From: Gossypium raimondii
Taxonomy: Eukaryota > Streptophyta > Magnoliopsida > Malvales > Malvaceae
NCBI RefSeq assembly: GCF_025698545.1
Contig: NC_068571.1
Span: 12,174,160 to 12,238,159, forward strand
DNA: 64,000 nt
Direction of reading: 5' to 3'
Under the pieces are notes generated by a model, which worked only from the letters and a program-made list of their open reading frames with translations, did not search any database and was not told the DNA's origin. This document shows positions 12,501 through 23,765 of the stretch, in pieces. The translations under genes and the position numbers were made by a program. The stretch's first letter is position 1; each line of letters starts with the position of its first letter.

Positions 12501-14795
12501 ATACAGGTCGTAGAGTTACTGAAGTGATAAGACCAGAACACTTAAAAGTACTAGCACAAAAGCAGTCAACACTCAACAGATAGTTCATTGCTTCACGGGC
12601 ATCAGACAAAAGATTCCTAGAAATGAGTGTACCATAAGCATCATATGACAATTTACACTTACCTCATTTAAACGCGGAAGGATACGCATAACCTCCGGAC
12701 CTCTGCTATCAATTCGAATGTTGGATCCAACTGCATCGGTCACATCAATGGTCTCTGTTCCTTTCAACTCCCAGTTTCGGGCCTTAAATGCAAAGGGTTT
12801 AGAGGTAAGAGCTCCAACAGGGCAAATATCAATTACATTTCCAGAAAGCTCACTTGTCATAAGCTTTTCAACGTAAGTCCCAATTTCTTCTCCACTACCA
12901 CGACCCAACATGCCAAGATCCTGAACCCCAGCAACTTCTGTTGCAAACCTGACACACCTGATGAGACCACAAAAAGTTAGTTGCCTCAAGCTCTGACCTA
13001 TCGAACATAGAACAGAAAGAAAATTGCTTATAGATATTTCTCAAACAAACAAATCCTCAAAAGATCACAACAATTTGGCCCAAAAATGCCTTAAAGAAGA
13101 AGCTGCAACTTTTAGCTTAATACTCAAAAAGGAAAAAACACTAGAGAGGCCTTGAAAGACCTATTTATGAATCACAAAGCTTTAGAACTCAGACTGATTT
13201 GTGTAATAGAAAAAGTGCATCAGTCTAACATAATGAAGTAAAGCAAAATTCGCAAAGCAAATTGTATAGGCCAACTTAATCACAATCTGATATAAACAAT
13301 TCTAAGTGTAGGGCAACACATGATTAAAAAGGTAGTGAACACATAAACAAGCAATATCAGTCATTCTTAAGTGGGATTTATTGGAATATAAATTCTCGGC
13401 ACCTATATGTAGCCATAAATATCTAAAGCTAAAAATTCTCCAATGCATTTGTTTATTTAAAAGAAAATCATCAGTGGAAGCAGTTATCCTTTGGATTCAA
13501 ATCTTAAAATCTTTGAAAATATAAATAAATAAAGCCGTTGGGAATATTATTAGGTTAATTTCAGACCTAGTACACTGAATGCACCGAGTCATGACAGTCT
13601 TCACCAAAGGACCAAGATTCTTGTCAACAACAGATCTCTTCATTTCAGTAAAACGGCCACGATCAGATCCAAATGCCATAGACTGATCCTGGAGATCACA
13701 TTCTCCACCCTGATCACAAATTGGACAATCCAGTGGATGGTTCATCAGCAAAAACTCCATCACTCCTTCCCGTGCCTTCTTTGCCAATGGCGTATCTGTC
13801 TTAATCTTCATTCCTATATTAGAGTCCCAGGAGAATTAGAGAACATAATAATAATAAGAAGAAGAAGATAAATAAAGAATGTACTGGGAAATACCAGAAC
13901 CAAACCAAAATATAAAACAAAAGGACAGATTTAGATAAAGAGCAGCCTAATTCCGTGAAGGTTAAATTGTTTAAATGAAAAGCACTTTCGACTTGCAAGA
14001 GCAGTTTCACACAAGAGCTTAGCATTTCCAAACCCATATTGCTAAAAAGGTAAAATAAAAAAGAAATTTATGCGAATATAAATACTTTAAAAGAGAGAGA
14101 ATTGGATCATAGTGTAATGAATCGTAGCGTTGTATATTTCTTAACATTAGACAGAACAAATAGCAGCATAAAAATAGCAAGGAAAAGTTGAAGCAAACTA
14201 AATAGTATTCAATTAATTTGATACCCAAATCTAAATCACTAAATCCACCTAATTAAGTCACGAATCTGTATATAGGAAATCAAAATCGTTCCTCCGTGAA
14301 GGTTAAATCCAAACAAATGAATGAATTTATCTATCCAAAATAAAAGAAAAAAGAAAGGGCAATGAAACGGAAAGGCTCACCAGGAAGGGCAGGCATGGCG
14401 CAAGAGGCGACGGGCTTGGGGGATTTTTCAACCTCAACAAGGCACATACGGCAGTTTCCCGCGATCGAAAGTCGGCTATGATAACAAAACCTAGGAATGT
14501 CAACTCCAGCGATCTCGCAGGCCTGAAGAACAGTCATGCCCTTAGGGATTTTCACAGGGTATCCATCAACGAACACCTCGAGAGCATCATCTGGGTTGGT
14601 GAAGTGGACCCGGGCACCGCCCACAGGTTTCTTAGGCGGAGGCGGAGTGGGCTCCGGCTGCGTTGCTGGTGCGGCAGCTGATGCATCGGGGGATTGGAGG
14701 CCAGGTTTGGTGACGATGGGTCGGAATCGAGAGTACTGAGAAGAGAGAACCCTGGAGGTCTTAAGGGTTCTTGAAGCTAACAACCCTAATCCCAT
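9592..14795 (-). CDS. NDUFS1: NADH dehydrogenase [ubiquinone] iron-sulfur protein 1 (complex I 75 kDa), mitochondrial
   Basis: This is the largest subunit of the complex I electron-input module in the mitochondrial matrix arm. Exons (-): 14381-14795, 13567-13813, 12663-12957, 11385-11759, 9592-10491, all GT-AG; they sum to 2232 nt (743 aa; plant orthologues are about 748). Residues 1-60 are an Arg/Ser then Pro-rich mitochondrial presequence. A [2Fe-2S] ferredoxin-like domain has C104, C115, C118, C132. H164-xxx-C168-xx-C171-x5-C177 is the N5-type cluster site. C216, C219, C222 and C266 form a [4Fe-4S] site. The remainder is the molybdopterin-oxidoreductase-like fold: [48 protein letters not shown]. 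The start ATG at 14793-14795 begins [12 protein letters not shown]; an in-frame ATG further upstream (14903) lacks family support. The protein ends LLKK-stop, slightly shorter than relatives; the stop lies in a splice-donor-like context. The frame is intact throughout, so it is probably functional. Confidence 0.96.
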
Positions 14796-15045
14796 TTTTC
14801 CAGTACGGTGAGATCTCTTAGCTTCTTTGTTGGAGCTGAGAAAGAGTGGCGACAGATTTCGAGTTTGCACTGAAATGAAATGAAAGGCGTGTGATTCCCA
14901 CAATTCGGGTTTCAGGTTGACCCGTTTTTCTCCACATGGTCTGCCTTTGGGTTTCCATACGTTATCGTTTTAAATTAAGCTTGTAAAGTAATGCTTTTCT
15001 TTCCGAAAATTGTGTCTATTAAGGGTAAATTAGCAATATATTACG

Positions 15046-15205
15046 GGTACGTTTGGTTCGTTATAATAGAATAGAGTTGTAATAGAATAGAGGCGTAATA
15101 GTAATTCAATTATTTGGTTGAATAGAATTGAATAGATGCGTAATAGTATTCTTCTGTTTGGTTGGATGAAATGATGTTGTAATAGCATAAGGAAAAAAAT
15201 TAAAA
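15046..15205. repeat. GTTTGGTT / GTAATAG-type transposon end (left)
   Basis: GGGTACGTTTGGTTCG is followed by repeated words for AATAGAATAGAG and GTAATAG (three cycles to about 15184, each introduced by TTTGGTTG). This type of sequence is dispersed in plant genomes as the ends of non-autonomous DNA elements. A related sequence in inverted orientation lies at 18920-19056. No target duplication was found. Confidence 0.45.
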
Positions 15206-15339
15206 TGACTAGGATACCCCTTAGTAGAATTTTTTTTAGGTAGATGATTATTGTTATTGTTATTAAATTTTAATAAGATTATTAATATAAATAATAAATA
15301 ATTTAATCATATTTTAACATAATTATTATTAAATATAAT

Positions 15340-15660
15340 TTAATAAAATATATAATTTAATAAAATTCTTAATATTAAATATTCTTATATGAATTTAATA
15401 AAATCATAATATATAATACTATAAAATATAATCTAAAATCATAATTATTAAATATAATTTAATAAAATTCTTAATATTAAATATTCTTAAATGAATTTAC
15501 TAAAATCATAATATATAATACTATAAAATATAATCTAAAATAATTATTATTAAATATAATTTAATAAAAATATATAATTTAATAAAATTCTTAATATAAT
15601 TATTCTTATATGAATTTACTAAAATCATAATATATAATACTATAAAATAATATATAATCT
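15340..15660. repeat. AT-rich tandem repeat, 3 units of ~102-119 bp
   Basis: A unit containing GAATTTA(A/C)TAAAATCATA, then ATATATAATACTATAAAATA, occurs at about 15391, 15493 and 15612, each preceded by ATTTAATAAAATTCTTAATA. The region is almost pure A+T and non-coding. It may be the interior of the DNA element that begins at 15046. Confidence 0.65.
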
Positions 15661-16349
15661 ACTTTATAATGTATAATACTATAAAAAGTTGAAATTCATT
15701 TCTTTATCAATCACCCAAAAAGAAAAGAAAAGAATGTGTTTTTGTGGATTTGATTAATTGATGACTTAATAATTATTATTAAAAAACTCATTTGATTAAT
15801 ATAGTTAAATATCTTCCTTTAAAAAAAACATGATTTGTTTGTAGCATTTTACATCTTTTTTTTGTTTCGTTTGTTGAGATAATTTTATAGTGTTAATTAT
15901 AATTGAACAAATTAAAAATTAAAAAGAATTAAAAATAAACTCCATCAAACCTGTGAGCCATTCAAACTCCATCAAATTCTATCAGTACAATACTCTTGGA
16001 ATTCTACAATAACAAACACAATGATACTATTTATTTTGTTACAAGAAAATTGAACAGAAAAGATCTCTCTTGGAAATGAAAATAATTTAGATGTAGATAT
16101 CCAAACTCCAAATCTACTTGATAACACATAGTACATACTGAAAAAAAAAATCAGGGACTAACTGATCTTTAGGAAGAAGCTTTAGGTAAAGCACATTCTA
16201 CATTATTGGATTTGTTCCCGCAGCAATATCGGTATATTGAGACATAGATCCATCATCCGTTTGAGCAGATATTTTACAATTTGAACTGCACTTTATATTT
16301 ACCAAGCTTTATGTATAGAGAAGCTACTAATTCAAAGTTCATTCAATGC
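15661..16349. other. 3' flank of the TPRA1-like gene; nothing else recognised
   Basis: AT-rich DNA without ORFs. The part next to 16350 probably includes the 3' UTR of the minus-strand gene. Confidence 0.3.
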
Positions 16350-18674
16350 TTACTCACAGTCAGCATCAAAGAAACCAGCATCTTTCATCTCTGAGTAGTA
16401 CACATTCTCTAAATGCATGTCTTCCTCCTGCATTCATTAAAAGATATTTTGGCCATGCTTACATGTTATAAATCTGTGCTAAAAATCAATTAAACAGATG
16501 CATTTTTTACCATGAATATGAAAATAAATTATTACCTCAAAAAAATTTGCTAGAAAAGTAATATACAGAAGAGGAACGTAAAAGGTATGGTAGCAAACGA
16601 TTGTGGCGCTGTACAACCTGTAAATGTGTTTTGTACACCTCTTCAGAAAACCGTTTGAAAAGGAACATAATATACTAATATAAATAATATTTGGATTACA
16701 AATTGGCAACAAGCTTGTATTTACCAAAACCCAAAGCTAGCTCCATTTCCAGTTAGTGCACCAAACAGTTCTAGTGCATTCAAGATGAACATGAAGGCAA
16801 CATATTTGTAGAATGCAGGTCTTGCTGCAGAAGGGCAAAGAAGCAACATATTTGTATATGATTAAGCAACTTACAAAAAGTGTAAGTAACTTAGATGAAC
16901 ATACCAGGTTACCTTTCTCTCCACTTGAAATGGTACATAAACAGTATGGAGCCATAAATAGCAGTCAGCACTAGCCTGTGAACAACCCACAGACCCCATT
17001 TTATCTGACGTGGATGTTCGGAGTTGTCAATGAACAAGGGCACACCGAATCCAAATAGGTAAATAGCCTAAAGGAGGGAAAACATACATTGAAATATTAA
17101 TATCATAATATATAAAGCATCAACAGAGAAATGTTAAAAGAATTCACTACAAGAAAAATACTAAATGGAACAACATCGTGTGTTTTCCATATTAGAAAAT
17201 GAAAACAATTAAAAAACAAGTATGCACGATCATATTTCAAATTTGAGATTGCTTAAGAAGTTAAAGTAGATCAATGATCTAACTATAGGCCACAAGAATG
17301 GTGACTCTGCTATTAATAGTAAAGTTTGCAGGAAGGAAGAACCTGTAATGTTATTCCACCACCATCTGATTCACCAACAATAGATATGCAACTTCCAAGA
17401 AAGGTGAAATATTTAAGAATAAAATAAATACCTTGAGAAGTAAGTCCAAAGCAACAATAAGCCCTGAAATAACAAATGTCCGTGTCAAAGCTTGCAACCC
17501 ACTAGCATGATTTCCTTGCAGTAGAAATGCCAACAAGCTAATTTCCAGGAATAGCATCCCAGAAGTTGTGAACAATGATAAGATATTCCATGCCATTTCC
17601 TTTCCAGGAGTGCATTCCCAGGCCTGCATGGAGAAATAAAGTTACTGTCAACTAGAATTATGATCTTCAGGGTTCAATCATATTTCATTAATCTTGATGG
17701 CTATGATTTTCCTAAAAACATATAGTTTACTAACCTAACTCATTCATACTATCAAAGGATAAGATGCCCAGCTGCTTAACATAAATCATTTTCAAATAAG
17801 CCATGTTAAGCAGAAAACACTATTCGGTAATGATCACTAAGATAGAATTCATATGTGAAAGGATAAAGTAAACAGATTTTCTCTCACTTAAGAAAAAGGG
17901 AAAATTGACCATTCAAAATGGTAAATGAGTTAGATGTTAGCTCATGCCACACTAAAAGAGACACAGCTATCGAACGCAAGCTCAAGAAAGAAGGCTTTTA
18001 CTATACATATTTCCATTCTATTGATCTATATTATTCATTATTGGCTTCTCTGCATTGTTCTTAGATACAACATCAAAGGAGCATCACCTAAAAAACTCAT
18101 ACTAGATAGCTTTCCTGTCCAATAATCTTGTTCTTAAGTTTACAATGCGAAAAAATTGTCGAACAACTTTTGCACCTTGTCTAATGAGACCAAGACACCC
18201 AAGTTACATTCCACTAATTTAAGTAGCATTACTTATTGCGTTGTCCCAGACTCACAGAAGCAAGAACAAAAAAGAGTATTTTGGATATCAACTAAAAAAA
18301 TTTGTGAAGAATTAAAACAAGAAAGTACATTGTTATTTGGATGCAAAATGCCTGACTTATAAGTTGACTAATTAGATTTTGTCTATAACTAATGTCAGAT
18401 TTTAGCAATTCCTTCATTTAATCAATTATTAATTTTACTTTTCAATATCAGCTAGTCTGTTACAGTAATTTCCATTGCAATTTGCTTTACAATAAAAATA
18501 AAAAGCAACCATGTCAAGGAAACAACCATAGTCTAAAAGATCCAATAATCAAATTCAAGAAAAACAACAACTCATTAAAATTAATTAGAGGGGAAAAAAC
18601 CCACAAACCTGAACGAAACACCAAACAAGGTTGAGCAAGCTAACGAGCCAAAGGCAACCGTAATAAGAAATCAT
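16350..18674 (-). CDS. transmembrane-40 / TPRA1-like seven-helix protein (Cand8-like), frame break at exon 3/4
   Basis: The family (TPRA40/TPRA1, candidate GPCR-like proteins in plants) has about seven membrane helices and no settled function. Exons (-): 18609-18674 (MISYYGCLWLVSLLNLVWCF..), 17432-17623 (AWECTPGKEMAWNILSLFTT, then MLFLEISLLAFLLQGN), 16913-17067 (AIYLFGFGVPLFIDNSEHP, then KWGLWVVHRLVLTAIYGS), 16725-16824 (ARPAFYKYVAFMFILNALEL, then FGALTGNGASFGFW), 16536-16617 (LYSATIVCYHTFYVPLLYIT, then FLANFFE) and 16350-16427 (EEDMHLENVYYSEMKDAGFF, then DADCE, stop). Every junction fits except exon 3 to 4. The visible donor (AAAG|GTAACC) and acceptor (TTCTGCAG|CAAGACC) leave the frame off by one, and the total of 673 nt is not a multiple of three. 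Relatives have ..RERLPARPAF.. there, so one base may be lost near 16825-16830, by mutation or sequence error. The start is uncertain; a stop lies upstream in frame, and relatives may have an extra 5' exon. Confidence 0.75.
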
Positions 18675-18919
18675 GATATAAGACCTTCCATGAGAGAGCT
18701 TTTGAAATTTTTTTTAGCTTGAAAACCCAGAAACAGAACAAAGAGGAGAGAAGGGAAAATTATAACCCAAACGTTAAAGAAGGAAAATCATAAAGAAGGA
18801 AAAAATAAAAATTACTGAGGGCAAAAATTGAAAAATGAGAAAAAGAAAGTCAGAACAGAGGGAAGGAATAGCTAAACACTGTTTTTGGAAGGGAATAGAA
18901 ATCGGCCATTAAGCAGCCA

Positions 18920-19056
18920 ATTTTGGGAATACACACATAATGTAATAAGCCCGAGCGCATTACACCCAACCAAACAGATGATTAGCTGGGGCTCACGGAA
19001 TAGGGCTGTAATGGCATAACCATTACACCCAACTAAACATGCTGTACGTTTTTAGA
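18920..19056. repeat. GTTTGGTT / GTAATG-type transposon end (right, inverted)
   Basis: Reverse-complemented, this reads GTACAGCATGTTTAGTTGGG then TGTAATGG..., followed by a second cycle CTGTTTGGTTGGGTGTAATG. It is similar in style and inverted relative to 15046-15205. It could be the other end of the same element, or an independent insertion upstream of the TPRA1-like gene. No target duplication was seen. Confidence 0.4.
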
Positions 19057-19569
19057 AAATATTTAACGTGTTAGGTTGATTTTTATTATATTCAGATAAA
19101 AAAATAAGTCGATTTTGGAGAGAGAAAATATTTTTTGGCAAATGTAACTTCTCCCCGGCAATAAAAAATAGTTCAATAGCAATTTTTTTCCAACGGCTAA
19201 AACCGATTAATTTATGGGTAAATTACACCAACAGCTACTCAACTTTGGACTAGCTGACAAAATAGTCACATTGGTTTCATTTTAGTCACTCAATTTTGAA
19301 AAAGTGACAAAACAGTCCTTTCTGCCGTTTTTCGTCACAAACGTCACAGTAAAGTGACATGGTAGATGACGGCATGCTTGGCCTCAGAAAACCCTCCAAC
19401 TGGCCGTTACCACCAATTTAACAGACTTATCAGCACCAATTTAAGGTTTAAGAAGAGAAAAAGAAAAGAAGAAGAAGAAGAAGAAGAGGAGAAGAAGAAA
19501 AAGGAGGAGAAGAGAAAAAATGGAGATGCCTCTAGTTTTCAAATCAACGGTAATCGTCGCCATTGCCAA

Positions 19570-20387
19570 TAGCTTCCCCTACGCGAGTCCTGAAACTGAT
19601 ATCTGCCTAGTCCAACCCTCTCCTTGCTAAAGAAATCTTCAATGTAGCCACCACTTAACCCGATTTTCGTCACTCTTACTCTTCCTTCCTCATCCTCATT
19701 CTCAAACTTGACCATTCCAAGCACTTCTCTCTTATCGATGACTTTCTCGTTCGTCTCAAATTCGATTAATATCAGGTAACCCCGACTCTCTCTTTTTACC
19801 TTATCAAAATCTACGCCGAAGCTGATTTACCCGAGAAAGCTCTCAATGTGTTCTACAAAATGCTTGAATTCAACGTTAAGCCTTTACCCAGAAACTTAAA
19901 TCGTATCCTCGAGTTGCTTGTTTCTCATCGTAATTTCATCATGCCTGCTTTCAACCTTTTCAAGACTGCCCATAAATAAGGTGTTTTCCCCAATACTAAA
20001 TCTTACAACATTTTGATGCATGCGTTTTATTTGAACGGGGATTTGAGTATTGCGTACAAACTATTCAACAAAATGTTTAAGAGAGACGTTATGCCTAATG
20101 TCGAGTTTTATAGGATATTAATGCAAGGGATATGCAGGAAGAGTCAAGTGAATAAAACTGTAGATTTGTTAGAAGATATGTTAAATAAAGGATCGTACTG
20201 GATTCATTGAGTTATACTACTTTGTTGAATAGTTTGTGTAGGAAGAAGAAGCTTAGAGAAGCTTATAAGCTTCTTTGTAGAATGAAAGTTAAAGGGTGTA
20301 ACCCTGATATTGTGCATTATAATACTTTTATATTGGGTTTTTGTAGAGAAAGAAGAGCTATGAATGCTGTTAAGGTTTTTGCGTAGC
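19570..20387 (+). pseudogene. captured pentatricopeptide-repeat (PPR) gene fragment
   Basis: Read across frames, the text is a P-class PPR protein. It includes PLLAKEIF, SFLILILKLDHSKHFSLIDD, LIKIYAEADLPEKALNVFYK, LNRILELLVSHRNFIMPAFN, NTKSYNILMHAFYLNGDLSI, VEFYRILMQGICRKSQVNKT and LSYTTLLNSLCRKKKLREAY. The repeats have the 35-residue phase and xxYNxLIxGxCxxG-type helices. In-frame stops and at least two frame changes (for example TAA near 19977 and a shift near 20198) prevent one product; the longest open piece is 20013-20210. The C-terminal third is missing at the last captured base. In the parent gene this would be an organelle RNA-binding protein; here it is cargo of the MULE. Confidence 0.82.
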
Positions 20388-20566
20388 CATTACAGTGGAA
20401 GAAACCATATCAACTATTGAGAAATTTTTGATTTCAGGATAACTTTAAGCTTGGATATCAATGGTATCGCCCTTGTTTATACCACTGCAACTTTAGCTGC
20501 TGCTACAACAAATTGCTTGCTTGTCATCACTTTTTTTTTGCTGTGTTACTCGAGTAAATTACACCA

Positions 20567-20866
20567 TCAGTGGCAGATGACAAGAGACAAATTTTCGGTC
20601 ACCGGAGAATCATCATTAGTCGACCAAACAAGGATGTTATTTCTAGATGTGTTGTAATACCAAACAGAGAAAGTGTAGAGTTTTACAGAAGAACTCATTG
20701 ACTTAAACCCAACAGCGAAGACTTTATTTGAAGAAATAAGAAATTTGTTTTGAGATGGAGTCCATGGGAAATCCGAGAAATTGAAGGATTGATCTTGCTG
20801 GGACAATAGTGGCGGAAGGTTACAGAAGAAGAGAGCCAAGAAGAAGAAGAAGAAGAGTAAAGACAT
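20567..20866 (-). pseudogene. captured N-terminal fragment of a G-type lectin (S-domain) receptor kinase
   Basis: The ORF begins with a signal peptide-like MSLLFFFFFLALFFCNLPPL. It continues FSDFPWTPSQNKFLISSNKV, FAVGF, YTFSVWYYN and VWSTNDDSPVTENLSL, resembling the B-lectin start of ZmPK1-type receptor kinases (ISxNGxFxxGF..FxIWY..VWxANRDxPV). Only about 99 residues are present; the lectin domain is cut short, and no PAN or kinase domain follows. It lies inside the MULE on the opposite strand from the PPR fragment. It could still be transcribed from the element, but I see no evidence of function. Confidence 0.68.
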
Positions 20867-21423
20867 GATGTTTCAATGGCAAATAATCAGACCCCGCCAA
20901 ATTAGGCAAAGAAGACTTTTTTTTACAGTCTTCTTCTTCTTCTTCTTTGTTATTAAGGTTTCTTTTTTTCAATTTCTTAAATTGGGTGGGTTTCCATTGT
21001 GGACATCCAACGTGGCAAGTTAATTGGCCACATCAGCTAGTTAACTTGCCACATCAGCGGTCCCGTTAAGACACTAACGGAAACTGTTAATCGGTGACTG
21101 TTTTGTCACTTTTTTATAACGTTAGTGACTGTTTTGTTATTTTTCAAAATTTGAGAGACTGAAATGAAACCTAGGTGACTGTTTTATTAGCTACCCCAAA
21201 GTTGAGTGACTATTGGTGTAATTTACCCTTAATTTATTTGCTATATAAACCCAAGCCATGTTATTCCTTTGGTATCTCAATCTCATTCTCCTAATTCTCT
21301 CAATTCTTTTAATTCATGTATTCTTTTAACTTTGTAGCTCTCAATTTTTCATTCAATTTCTCTTAAAATCTTGTTGTTTTAATTTTATATTTTATATTTT
21401 GTTTTTAATTTATTTTTATAATG

Positions 21424-22000
21424 GCAATTCCACTTATTCATTTGGAAGACAAACACATTTTCAGCGTCCAATTGTAAATGGTAAGAAAATATTATTATAA
21501 TTTTAATTAAGTTCATTATTAATTTTATAATTTTTTATATTTACATAATCAAGCCAAAGATCAGATTTTAGAGACTTACATACACAATTTAATTACGAGG
21601 GCACCGAGTGTTATTGAACAACACTTGCAAGAGGCGAGATTCTTGCATATTTCTCATATGTTTGGGGGACTGAATTGAGTCCCGCACTTATCAACGTTTT
21701 GATGGAAAATGAAGACTCGAGACACACACATTTCATATTCCATGTGGTGAGTGTACAATTACATTTGAGGATATAACTTTACAACTCAATTTACCGGTGG
21801 ATGGGTCAATCGTTACGTGGGTAGTGGGCGTTGGCGATTGGAGAGCAATTTACGAGCAACTATTAAGCAAGGTGCGGGATAAGTTTTTTGGTAGTCAGGT
21901 AGAGATGAAATGGTTGGAAAAAATTCAATTATATCGACAACTCTGCGAGTGCCGTTGAAAGAGAACAATACGCCCGAACATTTATCTTAAGGTTAATCAG
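21424..22000 (+). pseudogene. decayed plant-mobile-domain (PMD) protein ORF
   Basis: It starts MAIPLIHLEDKHIFSVQL, then after an interruption gives DQILETYIHNLITRAPSVIE, QHLQEARFLHISHM, HTFHIPCGECTITFEDI, LQLNLPVDGSIVTW and DWRAIYEQLL. This matches the transposon-derived PMD family (..FHLPCGECTITLEDVxxxLGLPVDG..). Several stops and frameshifts (for example TGA at about 21675) make it a pseudogene. It begins about 190 bp beyond the right duplication of the Pack-MULE and is not part of it. Confidence 0.72.
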
Positions 22001-23537
22001 GATCCCTTGAGTTGTTTCTTCTCTTCTCTCTTTTTTCTCTCTTTTCTTTCTTTTTTAGCCACCGTATCTACAACATTCATATTACACCTTTGTTACGGAC
22101 GCATCTTTCACCACTCTTGAGCTGTCGATTTCTTTCTCCTTATCGAATCACATCTTGTTCGTTCAAATCCCATTGGTGCTTAGGTCTGTCAACGATTGTG
22201 TCTATTTCCAATTCCTGTAGGTTGGTAAGCGAGATCCCTTATATTGGTTAGACTCTATTTTCAGATGCACAACTAAGTTGCGGTTTACTCTCTTCCGCTT
22301 CGCTTAATTGATTTCTTTTGGATCTTTCTGAAACCTGTGTTGTCGATTATGATGTTATGTATATTTGTATGTATGACGTTTGAAAGACTAGGTCTAGGTG
22401 AATCATATCAGAATTGAACCGAAAGAGTGTGCCGGAGTAGCAAAAGTGTCGCATAGGCGTATGGAGTAAAGTTGTGTGTCTTTACCATGTTATTTGGTCT
22501 CACAAACGTGTATGTTTCTGCTTTGGCTGAATGTGTAGGTCCTAAGTTGTGTGTGTAGGCTGCTGATTTTTTTATATACTGATTATATGGACATAATGCT
22601 TTTGGTCTAGTAACACCAGATCTATTAAGGTTACAATCTTTGTTGAGGTTCTGAAAGTCTGAAGGTTTGCCACTGTTGGAACCACAACTGTGTACGGTAA
22701 TGTAGGTTGTGTTATGTTACTATTGTTGTTTTGAAATATGTGGTCTATATAAATATGCGTTACAACGTGTATAACTTGTGATTCCATGTTAGGCTCTACT
22801 TGTTGGTTAAGTTATTATTGATGCATGCATGAAATATTGTTGACACATGTCTATTGTCATTGCTTAAATATTAAACTGTTACTGTTCGTATGTTAATAAT
22901 CGATTGGTACTGCTACAGTTGCTATTACTATCTTCAATAACCTACCATACTGTTGTATTAGGGTTTGGGTTGTTGAAAGAGAAAGTTCAGGCATTAAATG
23001 TTGGATTAGTTCATTGATCATTATTTACTAGTGGTTCACCCACATATCTACAGATGGCTTATCCACATGAGCTCAGGCTCTTACTGATATACTGACAGTT
23101 CGTCCACAAATACTGATTTGGTGTGCAGGGCTAGACAAATTCATGGGAACTCTTATTGTGGTGTGTAGGGCTGGATTAGGTAGTTGACTGCACTATTATC
23201 CACGAGCAAATATATACTGTGAATTCTATGAATATTATGATTCTGATTTGTACTTTGTACGGCATGCCTGTATGTTATTATTTACTGCTTTATATACTTA
23301 CTACTCATGTGTTAAGACCACACTGAGCTTCATAGCTCACCCCTTTAGTTTCCCTCTTTTCCAAATAACTCGTAAGGTTAGGCTCGGACTCGGCACTCGG
23401 AACACTATCATTGGTTTTGAATAAATGTATTTTAAACTTTGTTTTATAAAATTTGTTTTGGTTCTGTATAGTTTTTTTTATAATGGATTGTAGCATGGGT
23501 GCAAAATACAATTTATTTTCTTTTGGGCTTTGCACTA
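22001..23537. other. unassigned, possibly LTR-derived sequence
   Basis: No convincing protein. The ORF at 22012-22251 is Leu/Ser/Phe-rich low complexity. Text near 23325-23400 (ACCACACTGAGCTTCATAGC, then CTCACCCCTTTAG, GGTTAGGCTCGGACTCGG) is of the kind found in plant gypsy LTRs, so part of this stretch may be an old LTR. I could not place its ends. Confidence 0.35.
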
Positions 23538-23765
23538 CATTGATGCAGGATAGGCACTCGGTTGCTTTCGAGAGTTGAAAGCTTAATGAGACGGAGCATC
23601 GATATACAGTCCAAGAGAAATAAATGACCACTGTGGTGCATTGCTTGCGCACATGGAGAAACAATTTACTGGTTCCAGTTTCGTGGTATTTATGGATGAT
23701 GTTGCAAATAATTATTTCTAACCCAGAAAAAGTTGTCTCCCAAGTAGGTTCGTTGGTAGGTTTTC
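23538..23765 (+). pseudogene. Ty3/gypsy RNase H fragment, left part
   Basis: Translation across frames gives LMQDRHSVAFES-KLNETEH, RYTVQEK-MTTVVHCLRTWR and later SNPEKVVSQVGSLVG. This matches the plant gypsy RNase H text ..VLMQDGHPVAFESRKLNETERRYTVQEKEMTAVVHCLRTWR... The similarity stops at the insertion point of the LTR at 23766 and resumes on its far side at 26534. Confidence 0.8.

Larger units (their letters stand above)
19216..21228. mobile_element. Pack-MULE-like non-autonomous Mutator element, 9-bp TSD TTAATTTAT
   Basis: The ends are long terminal inverted repeats. The left begins GGGTAAATTACACCAACAGC; the right, reverse-complemented, begins GGGTAAATTACACCAATAGT. Similarity extends roughly 100 bp inward through ..CTCAACTTTGG..GTTTCATTT..AGTC. 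A perfect 9-bp duplication TTAATTTAT flanks it (19207-19215 and 21229-21237), the hallmark of Mutator-like insertion. The 2013-bp element has no transposase. It carries two host-gene-like fragments in opposite orientation (PPR, + strand; G-type lectin receptor N-terminus, - strand). A perfect duplication suggests a fairly recent insertion, although both captured reading frames are partial and the PPR one has stops. Confidence 0.88.

Noticed and set aside
14478..14739. Plus-strand ORFs over NDUFS1 exon 1
   Set aside because: Antisense shadows of the Pro-rich presequence region.
17934..18362. Two plus-strand ORFs within intron 1 of the TPRA1-like gene
   Set aside because: No similarity, no initiation context, AT-rich intronic sequence.
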